DNA of 10,189 nt, from assembly GCA_027040585.1 (NCBI GenBank), contig JALULU010000166.1, positions 1 to 10,189 on the forward strand, read 5' to 3'. The notes under the pieces were generated by a model. It worked only from the letters and a program-made list of their open reading frames with translations. It ran no database searches and was not told the DNA's origin. Position numbers and translations under genes: made by a program. Shown in pieces: positions 1 to 6,980 of the stretch (position 1 is its first letter; the number at the start of each line of letters is the position of its first letter). Source of the DNA: Acidobacteriota bacterium (GTDB lineage: Bacteria; Acidobacteriota; JAAYUB01; JAMOQF01).

Positions 1-351
1 TCAAAACTTATAGATGGAATTTTAAAGAGTTCGGGTCCATATTTTGTTTTTTTCCTTTTTTTATTGCCTTTTGCCATAGGATTTTTAACAGGGGTTAATA
101 CTGCATATGTGGCAATAACCTTTCCTTTTTTTATAAAGATTTTTGGCACAAATTTAAATCTTATTTCCTTTGCTTACATCAGCGGCTTTATGGGGGTACT
201 CCTTTCACCATTACACCTCTGTCTTATTTTAAGTGCAGATTACTATGGTGCAAAGGTGGGAGATGTGATTAAATATCTTGTAATTCCAGTTTTTATTTTG
301 ATTGCATTTAATTTTTTTATTCTCTATGAGCGGGGATGGGTTTTATTGTAA
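1..351 (+). CDS. DUF401 family integral membrane protein, C-terminal fragment
   Basis: The reading frame is open from base 1 and ends in TAA at 349-351, so only the last 116 codons of a longer gene are visible. The protein is very hydrophobic, with about three membrane segments. The stretches LPFAIGFLTG, AYVAITFPFF and YISGFMGVLLSPLHLCL match, from memory, the conserved C-terminal part of the DUF401 (TIGR00529) membrane family, whose members are roughly 400 residues long. The family looks like a permease related to anion or gluconate-type carriers, but I know of no established substrate. A TTG at 64 could be mistaken for a start, but the frame continues upstream with coherent hydrophobic sequence. 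Its last 28 bases overlap the 3' end of the opposing recombinase gene, and no terminator is seen between them. Confidence 0.8.
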   Translation, partial: SKLIDGILKSSGPYFVFFLFLLPFAIGFLTGVNTAYVAITFPFFIKIFGTNLNLISFAYISGFMGVLLSPLHLCLILSADYYGAKVGDVIKYLVIPVFILIAFNFFILYERGWVLL

Positions 352-1232
352 ATTTTAAGCAGTTCTTCAATCCCCATGTGAGTGTACTTCTGAGTTGAAC
401 TTAATGAAGCGTGCCCCAATAACTCTTGAATTGTCCTCAGATCTGCACCATTATTTAATAGATGTGTTGCAAATGAATGTCTTATTGTATGTGGAGAGAC
501 CTTTCTCTTTATGGCAAGTTTTGTTATGTATTTTTCAAGTATTCTTCTAACAGACCTTGGGGTGAGCCTCCCACCTCTAAAATTTAAAAAAAGTGCTTCA
601 GGGGAAGTGTTTTTATTTTTACTTAAGAATTCAGTTCTAATATTTAAATACGCTTCAACTTTTCTCCTTGCAACGCTATTAAAGGGAATAATCCGCTCCT
701 TTTTTCCCTTTCCCTTTACTTTAACAATTTGCCTGTTTGTATCAATGTCATTTATATTTAATGAACAGAGTTCACTTACCCTCATACCAGTTGCATATAA
801 AAGTTCAAGAAGCGCTCCATCTCTCCTGCCTAAATTTGAATCATTCTGAAGGCTTAAAAGTTCATCAACTTCTGGAAAGGTGAGAAAATTTGGAAGATCT
901 TTGTCAAGTTTGGGATATGGAACATTTGAAATGGGATTTATTTTTATTTTTTTATTTAAGTGCAGATATTTAAAAAAGGATTTCAGGGATGAAATTTTTC
1001 TTGCAACGCTTCTTTTTGAAATTTTTTTTGAATATAAAAAGCCTAAAAATTCCCTTATGGTATAGTGGTCGATTTTTTCAATGTTTATTTTTTCACTGTT
1101 TTCCATTTCCTTTAAAAATTCATAAAATTGATTCAGGTCGATTCTGTAGTTTCTAATTGTGTTTTCTGAGTAGTTTTTTTCAAATTCTAAATGGTCTAAA
1201 AATTCTTCTATTAAGGGTTTTAAATACTTCAT
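324..1232 (-). CDS. xerC: Tyrosine recombinase, XerC type
   Basis: This complete 302-residue protein has the usual length of XerC/XerD, which resolve chromosome dimers at dif during division. Residues 1-95 form the N-terminal SAM-like core-binding domain (ENTIRNYRIDLNQF). The catalytic domain carries the full set of active residues: R151 in TGMRVSEL, K175 in VKGKGKKER, H248 and R251 in SPHTIRHSFATHL, H274 in LLGHASLSSTQ, and the nucleophile Y283 in QKYTH. The pattern IQELLGHASLSSTQ and the tail IYNKTHPRS resemble XerC more than XerD, but a single-Xer system or a XerD assignment cannot be excluded. The ATG at 1230-1232 is the only sensible start, although no good Shine-Dalgarno sequence precedes it. 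No dif-like site was recognised nearby. The gene is convergent with the DUF401 gene and divergent from the phosphate operon. Confidence 0.93.
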   Translation of the reverse strand: MKYLKPLIEEFLDHLEFEKNYSENTIRNYRIDLNQFYEFLKEMENSEKINIEKIDHYTIREFLGFLYSKKISKRSVARKISSLKSFFKYLHLNKKIKINPISNVPYPKLDKDLPNFLTFPEVDELLSLQNDSNLGRRDGALLELLYATGMRVSELCSLNINDIDTNRQIVKVKGKGKKERIIPFNSVARRKVEAYLNIRTEFLSKNKNTSPEALFLNFRGGRLTPRSVRRILEKYITKLAIKRKVSPHTIRHSFATHLLNNGADLRTIQELLGHASLSSTQKYTHMGIEELLKIYNKTHPRS

Positions 1233-1251
1233 AAAATAATTTTAACTTAAA

Positions 1252-1327
1252 GTGGTGCCAGGCACAACAAAATAAAATGGTGCCAGGCACAAAAATAAGA
1301 AGGGAAATAAAAAAGTGCCAGGCACAA
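1252..1327. repeat. Cluster of three GTGCCAGGCAC near-palindromes
   Basis: The 11-bp core GTGCCAGGCAC occurs at 1255-1265, 1280-1290 and 1315-1325, always in the same orientation and always followed by AA. Copies 1 and 2 are also preceded by TG, giving a shared 15-mer TGGTGCCAGGCACAA. The core is a perfect dyad around a central A. In copy 1 the dyad extends to 17 bp (1252-1268) with one mismatch. The start-to-start distances are 25 and 35 bp, and the intervening bases are A-rich and unrelated. The cluster fills the gap between divergent xerC and the phosphate operon. It could be a multi-site operator or a short dispersed repeat. I recall similar GTGCCTGGCAC motifs scattered in many bacterial genomes, but cannot verify this here. 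Confidence 0.85.
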
Positions 1328-1346
1328 AATTTTTGATAATTTTTAC

Positions 1347-1374
1347 TTGTAAAATTGCTTTTTAAATATAAAAT
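1347..1374 (+). promoter_or_regulatory. Possible sigma70-type promoter of the phosphate operon
   Basis: TTGTAA (1347-1352) and TAAAAT (1369-1374) are separated by 16 bp, just downstream of the repeat cluster and about 40 bp before the DUF47 start. The region is so AT-rich that such matches arise by chance, so this is only a best candidate. No Pho-box-like direct repeat was recognised. Confidence 0.35.
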
Positions 1375-1415
1375 AATTCTTATTTGTTATTCAAAATTAA
1401 TAAGAGGAGTAAATT

Positions 1416-2090
1416 ATGGGTTTTAGTATTTTTGATCTTTTTAAAAAGTCTCCTTTTGAGCCTATTCAGGAGCAGATGAAAAAGATAAAAGAATGTGTGT
1501 ATAAATTACCTGTAATGATTGAACATTTGAAAGTGGGGGATTTTGATAAATATGAGGAGGACGCAAAAATTATATCTCATTTAGAGCATGAGGTAGATAT
1601 TTTAAAGAATAGGATAAGAGATAATCTTCCAAAGAGCATTTTTTTACCTGTACCAAGGGATACACTGTTAAACATTCTCTCTTCTCAGGATGCCATTGCT
1701 GACTATGCTGAGGACTTTGCTGTTCTTGTTACTTTAAGACCTATGAAATTACCTGAAGAACTTTATAAACCATTAGATGAGTTTATGAAGTTGATATTGA
1801 AAACGTTTGATCAAATTTATGAAGTGGTTATGACCCTTGATGAATTACTTGAAACCTCTTTTGGTGGAGAGGTTGCTAAAAAGGTTTATGATATGATAAA
1901 TAAGGTCGGAGAATTTGAGCATGAAGCTGATATAGCACAGGCAAATCTTGCAAAGGAACTTTTTAAAATAGAGGATAATTTAAAGCCAATGGATGTTTTT
2001 ATGTGGCTTAAAATATTTAATAAATTGGGAGATATAGCCAATTTGTCCGAAAAAGTTGGCAATAGAATTAGATTATTCATTTCTAAATAA
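1416..2090 (+). CDS. DUF47 (PhoU-like) phosphate transport accessory protein
   Basis: This 224-residue protein belongs to the DUF47/TIGR00153 family, which is structurally related to PhoU and typically encoded beside PiT permeases. It is expected to be a cytoplasmic, all-helical protein that regulates or assists the permease. Supporting features are the N-terminal FDLFKKSPFEPIQEQ, the acidic helix segment around ISHLEHEVDILKNRIRD, the LPVPRDTLLNILSSQDAIADYAED stretch near residues 76-100 (family-typical motif ending in DxxADxxED-like acids), and the later FEHEADIAQ with a second E/D cluster. In PhoU-like proteins such acidic clusters bind metal ions. The ATG at 1416 follows AGAGGAG (1403-1409) at good spacing. 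The permease gene starts 17 bp after this stop, so the two are almost certainly co-transcribed. Confidence 0.9.
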   Translation: MGFSIFDLFKKSPFEPIQEQMKKIKECVYKLPVMIEHLKVGDFDKYEEDAKIISHLEHEVDILKNRIRDNLPKSIFLPVPRDTLLNILSSQDAIADYAEDFAVLVTLRPMKLPEELYKPLDEFMKLILKTFDQIYEVVMTLDELLETSFGGEVAKKVYDMINKVGEFEHEADIAQANLAKELFKIEDNLKPMDVFMWLKIFNKLGDIANLSEKVGNRIRLFISK

Positions 2091-2107
2091 TTTTTATATA
2101 GGGAATC

Positions 2108-3361
2108 ATGGACACACATACACTTTACCAATTAGCCTTTTATCTCACTCTCTTTTTTGGCTTTTACATGGCTTGGAATGTTGGTGCAAACGATGTTGCA
2201 AATGCCATGGGAACATCAGTTGGTTCAAAAGCTGTAACTCTTTTTCAAGCAGTTTTAATTGCATCCATTTTTGAGTTTAGTGGTGCATATTTTGTTGGGG
2301 ATAGGGTTACAAGTACAATAAGAAAGGGAATAATTGATATAACTTTTTTCTCAAAGCAACCTGAACATCTAATGTATGGGATGCTTGCAGCGCTTATTGC
2401 TACTTGCCTTTGGCTTCATCTCGCCACTTACAAAGGCTTACCTGTTTCGACAACCCATTCCATCGTTGGGGCAGTAATTGGTTTTGGGATGTTTACCACT
2501 GGTGTTCAAAATATAAAATGGATGAAGGTTGTAAGTATAGTTGCAAGCTGGATAATTTCTCCAGTGATTGGTGGTATTCTTGCTTTTTTAATATTTTTCT
2601 TTATAACAAGAAAGATATTGTACAAAAAGTATCCAGTAAGGGCTGCCTCAAAATATTTGCCCTATTTGATTGGAATTCTTATAATGGTTCTTACAATGTC
2701 CCTTGTTTATAAAGGTTTTAAATTAAAAATATCCTTTTTCCCTGCACTCATTTATTCTTTTATAACAGGAGTAGTTTCATTTATTGCCATTAAAGTATAT
2801 TTTAGAATATTGTGGCAGAAGTCGAGGAAAAATTATTTTAAAAGACTTGCCGATACAGAGAAGGTTTTTAAATATATGCAGGTGGTTACTGCCTGTTATG
2901 TTGCCTTTGCACATGGTTCAAACGATGTGGCAAATGCTGTAGGTCCTCTTTCAGCTGTTGTGGCAATTTTTAATACCCACAAAGTTTCCCCCAATGTACC
3001 TGTTCCTTCCTGGGTCTTAGCTCTTGGTGGACTTGGAATTGTTGTTGGGATTGCAACCTATGGATATAAAGTTATTAAGACCATAGGTGGTAAGATAACT
3101 GAAATAACTCCCACAAGAGGTTTCTCAGCTGAATTTGGTGCTGCCACAACCATACTTGTTTGTTCAAAATTGGGACTTCCCATCTCAACAACCCACACAC
3201 TTGTTGGTGCGGTAATTGGTGTTGGGTTTGCAAGAGGGATTGCTGCCCTTGATTTTAAAGTAATAAGAGATATTATAATCTCGTGGTTTGTGACTATTCC
3301 TTTTACTGCAATAATCACAATTTTAATATATGAATTTTTTAAATATGCGTTTTTGGGGTAA
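2108..3361 (+). CDS. pitA: PiT family inorganic phosphate permease
   Basis: This 417-residue polytopic membrane protein of the PiT family (PHO4; Pfam PF01384) imports phosphate, usually as a metal-phosphate/H+ or Na+ symporter. The internal duplication typical of the family is clear. GANDVANA at 26-33 is echoed by GSNDVANA at 270-277, and PVSTTHSIVGAVIG near 112-125 by PISTTHTLVGAVIG near 358-371. These repeats form the two inverted halves that carry the substrate site. A less conserved, basic cytoplasmic segment (about 230-258) separates the halves. The ATG at 2108 has a weak AGGGA upstream (2100-2104), and translation is probably helped by the preceding DUF47 gene. The coupling ion cannot be told from sequence. 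The DUF47 partner upstream supports the phosphate role. Confidence 0.94.
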   Translation: MDTHTLYQLAFYLTLFFGFYMAWNVGANDVANAMGTSVGSKAVTLFQAVLIASIFEFSGAYFVGDRVTSTIRKGIIDITFFSKQPEHLMYGMLAALIATCLWLHLATYKGLPVSTTHSIVGAVIGFGMFTTGVQNIKWMKVVSIVASWIISPVIGGILAFLIFFFITRKILYKKYPVRAASKYLPYLIGILIMVLTMSLVYKGFKLKISFFPALIYSFITGVVSFIAIKVYFRILWQKSRKNYFKRLADTEKVFKYMQVVTACYVAFAHGSNDVANAVGPLSAVVAIFNTHKVSPNVPVPSWVLALGGLGIVVGIATYGYKVIKTIGGKITEITPTRGFSAEFGAATTILVCSKLGLPISTTHTLVGAVIGVGFARGIAALDFKVIRDIIISWFVTIPFTAIITILIYEFFKYAFLG

Positions 3362-3363
3362 GA

Positions 3364-4446
3364 TTGAAAAAATTTCTAAAGAAAGTTTCGTCAACTTTTA
3401 AAAAAGAAGGATATCAATTTTTTGTTGGTGGGCCTGAATCCTTTTTAATTTATTTAGGGTATGAAAAATTTAAAGAATTTAAAATTTTTTCAAACTGTGA
3501 CCTTGTTTTTTTGGCAGAAAATTTTGAAAGTGTTAAATATTCAGAAGATGGGTATTCTTCTGTTTTAGAAATTTCAGGCATTAAATTGAAATTTATAATT
3601 GAGCCCGAAATGGATTTGAAAGTTCCAGGTAATTTAAAAAAAATGTTAAACAGTTATAATTTAAATCTTGAATGTTTCTTTTACATTCCTTTCGAAGATA
3701 AATTTTTTGATCCCTTCGCCGTTTTTAATAAAACTCTAAAAAAGAGAAAGTTATCATTTATGAATGATGGTAGTGTTAAGCTAAAAAATTTTTTAAAAAG
3801 CATTTACTTTGCATCGGAATATGGATTTGAATTAGAAGAAAATGTTTTAATTGAAAATGGAAAAATTTCTAACATAGATATTGAGTATTTTTTAAAAATT
3901 CTTACTTCTAAAAATCCCTTCTATGGACTTTTAGTACTTGATAGGGTGCATATACTGGAAAAGATAATACCTGAAATAAAAGATTTAAAAGGTTGCCCTC
4001 AGGATAAGGAATTTCACCCGGAAGGTGATGTGTTTGCTCATACTATGCAATGTTTTAAGAATTTTAGGACTGATAATAGAATGTTGGCTATTTCTTTACT
4101 TTTGCATGATATAGGTAAACCTTATACAATTACCTATTCTCCTTCACTTAGATTTCCATTTCATGCAGAAGTTGGGGCTAAAATTGCAAAAAAAATTTCA
4201 AGGAAGCTTGGATTTACAAAAACAGAGAGTGAAGAAGTATCTTTCTATATTAGAAATCATTTACTCGGAGCAATAATTAGAAATACTTCTTATGAACATT
4301 TGAAAGAAATTATAGATTCGCCAAATTTTGAGAACCTTTTAAAGTTATACAAGGCTGATATTTTAGGAAGTGTGGGAAATTTAAGGGAGTATAAAAAAGC
4401 ATTGAAATACTTTAAAAATTTAAAGAAAGAATCTATGTTTTTTTAA
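3364..4446 (+). CDS. HD-domain protein with degenerate CCA-adding/poly(A) polymerase head
   Basis: This 360-residue protein has the layout of a bacterial tRNA nucleotidyltransferase/poly(A) polymerase with an HD domain. Residues 16-130 align by eye with the nucleotidyltransferase head. However, the catalytic GGxVRDxLLG motif reads VGGPESFLIYLG (21-32), the DxD pair is reduced to CDLV (D46), and the RRDFTINA motif reads LNLECFFY (100-107). Polymerase activity is therefore unlikely. By contrast the HD domain looks complete: H218 in FHPEGDVFAHT, H248-D249 in LLHDIGKP, H267 in FPFHAEVG, H299 in RNHLL and D332 in KADILG. It probably has metal-dependent phosphohydrolase activity on an unknown substrate. 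The start is a TTG at 3364, 2 bp after the pitA stop, with a GGGG as weak SD. The first in-frame ATG is about 80 codons later and would delete the head, so TTG is preferred. Co-expression with phosphate uptake is likely. Confidence 0.8.
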   Translation: MKKFLKKVSSTFKKEGYQFFVGGPESFLIYLGYEKFKEFKIFSNCDLVFLAENFESVKYSEDGYSSVLEISGIKLKFIIEPEMDLKVPGNLKKMLNSYNLNLECFFYIPFEDKFFDPFAVFNKTLKKRKLSFMNDGSVKLKNFLKSIYFASEYGFELEENVLIENGKISNIDIEYFLKILTSKNPFYGLLVLDRVHILEKIIPEIKDLKGCPQDKEFHPEGDVFAHTMQCFKNFRTDNRMLAISLLLHDIGKPYTITYSPSLRFPFHAEVGAKIAKKISRKLGFTKTESEEVSFYIRNHLLGAIIRNTSYEHLKEIIDSPNFENLLKLYKADILGSVGNLREYKKALKYFKNLKKESMFF

Positions 4447-4478
4447 TTATTTTTAATTCATATTTGTGGTAATTGTCA

Positions 4479-4489
4479 GTGCCAGGCTA
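4479..4489 (+). repeat. Degenerate copy of the GTGCCAGGCAC repeat
   Basis: The sequence GTGCCAGGCTA matches the first nine bases of the 11-bp core found three times at 1255-1325, in the same orientation, and then diverges. It lies in the 88-bp gap between the convergent HD-protein and rhomboid genes. One mutated side breaks the dyad, so it is either a decayed copy or a chance match. Nine identical GC-rich bases in such AT-rich DNA favour a relation. Confidence 0.45.
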
Positions 4490-4534
4490 AATTTAATTAC
4501 TATAGATATTTTGATCTAACGAATAAATTTAAAT

Positions 4535-5227
4535 TTAGAAATTAATTTCTTTTCTCTCAAATTTTTTCTTGAGAAAAAAGGTTGCATAGATTATCCCTGC
4601 TGAAAATCCACCTATGTGAGCCCACCAGGCTATGCCACCTCCTGTACTTCCAATTGAAAATAGACCAAATACAATCTGAATTAAAATCCACAACCCAATC
4701 CACAACAACGCAGGTAATTCTATGATTTCAAAGAATATGAATATTGGCAAAAGTGTAAGTATCTTTGCATGGGGATAAAAAATCATGTATGCTCCCAATA
4801 CTCCAGCAATTGCTCCACTTGCTCCTATACTCGGGATGGGAGAATTGGCATTAAAAATTATGTGTAAAAATGAGGCAGCAATCCCACACGATAAATAGAA
4901 TATTAAATATCTAAAATGCCCCAGCATATCTTCCACGTTGTCTCCAAATATAAATAAAAACCACATATTTCCCAATATGTGTAACCAACCCGCATGTAAA
5001 AACATAGATATTATGATTGAAATAAAAAGGAAAGATAGTGAAATGTGATATGAAGAATTTAGATAGAGTAAAAATCTCTGTGGTACAACACCATATTGAA
5101 ATATGAAAAGTTTTAAATTTTGGCCAAGCCCTAACTCATAAAAAAAGAATATAAAGTTGACCAGAATTAGAGAATAATTAATGATTGGTAACTTTCTATG
5201 TGGTATATCATCTCTAATGGGAAACAT
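4535..5227 (-). CDS. Rhomboid family intramembrane serine protease
   Basis: This complete 230-residue membrane protein cleaves transmembrane substrates within the bilayer. It opens with MFPIRDDIPHRKLP, a common rhomboid N-terminus, followed by about six membrane helices. The catalytic dyad is visible as S137 in GASGAIAG and H204 in WWAHIGGFSAG. The HAGWLHILGNMWFL stretch (78-91) supplies the conserved H83 and N87 that stabilise the oxyanion. A basic tail (KKKFERKE) ends the protein on the cytoplasmic side. The ATG at 5225-5227 is well supported by the N-terminal match, but no strong SD precedes it. The gene is divergent from pyrD and convergent with the HD-protein gene. Its substrate is unknown. 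Confidence 0.93.
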   Translation of the reverse strand: MFPIRDDIPHRKLPIINYSLILVNFIFFFYELGLGQNLKLFIFQYGVVPQRFLLYLNSSYHISLSFLFISIIISMFLHAGWLHILGNMWFLFIFGDNVEDMLGHFRYLIFYLSCGIAASFLHIIFNANSPIPSIGASGAIAGVLGAYMIFYPHAKILTLLPIFIFFEIIELPALLWIGLWILIQIVFGLFSIGSTGGGIAWWAHIGGFSAGIIYATFFLKKKFERKEINF

Positions 5228-5251
5228 AAATCAACCAATTAAAAAAACTCA

Positions 5252-5280
5252 TATTTAAAATACAATATTTTTGTTAGAAT
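5252..5280 (+). promoter_or_regulatory. Possible extended -10 promoter of the pyrD operon
   Basis: TGTTAGAAT at 5272-5280 combines a TG extension with a TAGAAT -10 element. Only a poor TATTTA (5252-5257) lies at -35 distance. Transcription would start near 5287, leaving a short leader of about 20 bases that carries the AGGAGG of pyrD. No attenuator or pyrimidine-responsive structure fits in so short a leader. The element lies in the gap shared with the divergent rhomboid gene. Confidence 0.4.
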
Positions 5281-5292
5281 GTCTATTTAAAA

Positions 5293-5309
5293 GAGGAGGT
5301 TTTTCATTG
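5293..5309 (+). promoter_or_regulatory. Strong ribosome binding site that sets the pyrD start at TTG 5307
   Basis: GAGGAGGT at 5293-5300 is near-perfectly complementary to the 16S rRNA 3' end and stands 6 bases before TTG at 5307-5309. This places the start twelve codons inside the longest open frame, which begins at another TTG (5271) that has no SD and overlaps the presumed -10 element. Confidence 0.85.
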
Positions 5310-6257
5310 GCAGTTGATTTGTCCGTTAAGATAGGTAGATTAAAACTCAAAAATCCAGTTCTTACTGGAAGTGGAACATTTGGATACGGACTTGAATATG
5401 AGGACTTTTTAGATCTTGAGAAATTAGGTGGGGTGGTAGTTAAGGGGATTTCATTGAAACCGAAAGAGGGAAATCCACCTCCAAGAATTTGTGAGACACC
5501 TTGTGGATTGTTAAATAGTATTGGCCTCCAAAATGTTGGAATAGATAGATTTTATATTGAAAAATTACCATTACTTAAGAAAAGTGGGTGTACTGTAATT
5601 GTAAACATTTTGGGTGATAATTTTGAGGAATACGTGAAGATATCAGAGGTAATTAGAGAGAGGGGAAATGTTGATGGTGTTGAGGTAAATGTATCCTGTC
5701 CCAATGTAAAAAGTGGGGGAATACATATTTCAAAATCGCCTGAGGCTATAAAAAAACTTACAAAAATTTTAAGGGACACGCTTAAAAATATTCCCCTATT
5801 AATAAAATTATCCCCAAATGTTTCAGATATTGTCCCTTATGTAAAGGCTGTTGAAGATGGTGGTGCTGATGGAGTTACACTTTCAAATACCTATGTGGGA
5901 ATTGGTATTGATATTGATACTATGAAACCTAAACTTTCTAAGATAAAAGGGGGACTAAGTGGCCCTGCAATAAAACCCCTTTCTCAGAGAATTGTCTTTG
6001 ACACTACTACAAATTGTAAAATTTCAGTGGTTGCCTCTGGTGGTATAATGAATTATATTGATGCACTTGAATATTTAGCACTTGGTGCAAAGGCTTTTGA
6101 AGTGGGTACAGCAAATTTTGTTAATCCCAGAATTTCTTTTAATATTTTAGAGAATATTAGAAAATATTTTATGAAAAAGGGAATAGGTTCATCTGGAGAG
6201 TTTGTTGGAATTTTTCTTAAAAAAAACAATTTAAATTATCCAGCTATGGAGGATTAG
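5307..6257 (+). CDS. pyrD: Dihydroorotate dehydrogenase, class 1B type catalytic subunit
   Basis: From TTG 5307 this is a 316-residue FMN-binding TIM-barrel enzyme that oxidises dihydroorotate to orotate in UMP synthesis. It starts MAVDLSVKIGRLKLKNPV, the usual class 1B beginning. Visible motifs are SGTFGYGLEY (22-31), VVKGISLKP (44-52) with active-site K46, CGLLNSIGLQN (66-76), VNVSCPN (127-133) with C131 as the class 1 catalytic base, IKLSPN (166-171) with K167, KGGLSGPAIKP (214-224) and VASGGI (242-247). Class 1B enzymes work with the FAD/iron-sulfur subunit PyrK, which is not in this window. The stop TAG is followed immediately by the pyrF ATG, with GGAGG (6248-6252) inside the last codons, so translation of the two is probably coupled. 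Confidence 0.95.
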   Translation: MAVDLSVKIGRLKLKNPVLTGSGTFGYGLEYEDFLDLEKLGGVVVKGISLKPKEGNPPPRICETPCGLLNSIGLQNVGIDRFYIEKLPLLKKSGCTVIVNILGDNFEEYVKISEVIRERGNVDGVEVNVSCPNVKSGGIHISKSPEAIKKLTKILRDTLKNIPLLIKLSPNVSDIVPYVKAVEDGGADGVTLSNTYVGIGIDIDTMKPKLSKIKGGLSGPAIKPLSQRIVFDTTTNCKISVVASGGIMNYIDALEYLALGAKAFEVGTANFVNPRISFNILENIRKYFMKKGIGSSGEFVGIFLKKNNLNYPAMED

Positions 6258-6968
6258 ATGGTGGAAGAAAAAATTATCATTGCACTTGATACAACTGAAA
6301 AAAGTAAAATTGATGAGATTATAAAAACCTTTAGGGATAAAAATTTAATCTTTAAGGTGGGACTTCAACTCTTTAACAATATGGGGCCTGAAATAATTAA
6401 AAGAATTAAGGATAGTGGGAATAGAGTTTTTTTAGATTTAAAGTTGTTTGATATTCCAAATACAATGATTGAAGCGGCGAAAGAGATGGCTTTAAATGGC
6501 GTTGATCTTTTTACAGTTCACCTTTTAAATGGGAGAAATTCACTAAAAGGGTTGAGGGAAGGACTTGAGTCATTTTGTAATGAAAAAGATCTTAAAATAC
6601 CTGAAATTGTGGGGGTGACTGTATTGACCTCTTTTAGTAGTGAAGATTTCCACATTACTTTTGGTGGGTTTTCGATTTCTAAAATGGTTGAAGAATTGAT
6701 TGTTATGGCTAATCAGGCTGGAATTAAAACTCTTGTTTCTTCTCCAAAAGAAATAAAACTGATAAAGGGAATTTTTCCTTACGTTAAGCTTATAACACCT
6801 GGAATTAGACCCAGGGATTATATAAAAAAAGATGACCAGAAACGGGTTCTTACTCCAAAGGAGGCAATTTTACTTGGAGCAGATTACCTTGTTATTGGCA
6901 GACCTATTATTAAAAGTGATAATATGCTAAAGGCATATGAAAACATAGTTAAAGAAATAAAAGAATAA
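6258..6968 (+). CDS. pyrF: Orotidine 5'-phosphate decarboxylase
   Basis: This 236-residue TIM-barrel enzyme converts OMP to UMP, the last step of de novo pyrimidine synthesis, and is of the short bacterial type. The key residues are present: D11 in IIALDTT, K33 in FKVGLQLF, and the catalytic D60-K62-D65 in FLDLKLFDIPNT. The phosphate-binding parts are ITPGIRP (179-185) and the C-terminal LVIGRPI (211-217) with R215. In the DLK motif the residue before D65 is Phe where many homologues have His; this variation is common and not expected to kill activity. The ATG directly abuts the pyrD TAG. The next gene begins 12 bases after this stop, so pyrD, pyrF and the FKBP gene form one operon. Confidence 0.96.
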   Translation: MVEEKIIIALDTTEKSKIDEIIKTFRDKNLIFKVGLQLFNNMGPEIIKRIKDSGNRVFLDLKLFDIPNTMIEAAKEMALNGVDLFTVHLLNGRNSLKGLREGLESFCNEKDLKIPEIVGVTVLTSFSSEDFHITFGGFSISKMVEELIVMANQAGIKTLVSSPKEIKLIKGIFPYVKLITPGIRPRDYIKKDDQKRVLTPKEAILLGADYLVIGRPIIKSDNMLKAYENIVKEIKE

Positions 6969-6980
6969 AGGAGTTTTTTT

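Noticed and set aside
64..66. TTG as start of a small 95-residue membrane protein
   Set aside because: The hydrophobic frame is open from base 1 and matches only the C-terminal part of DUF401 proteins.
1255..1325. Possible CRISPR array made of the three repeats
   Set aside because: The repeats are only 11-15 bp, the spacers are 14 and 24 bp and uneven, and there are no cas genes nearby.
1233..1415. A dif recombination site next to xerC
   Set aside because: I could not find a convincing pair of 11-bp Xer arms; the AT-rich stretches match only by chance.
2056..2712. Plus-strand open frames overlapping the DUF47 end and pitA in other frames
   Set aside because: They are out-of-frame shadows of pitA with Trp/Cys/Ser-rich, non-protein-like translations.
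4503..4518. Small inverted repeat (TAGAT, 6-base loop, ATCTA) as a terminator after the HD gene
   Set aside because: The 5-bp AT-rich stem is too weak and there is no T-tract after it.
5271..5306. Upstream TTG as the pyrD start, adding twelve residues
   Set aside because: It lacks a ribosome binding site and overlaps the best -10 element, while TTG 5307 has GAGGAGGT at ideal spacing and gives the family-typical N-terminus.
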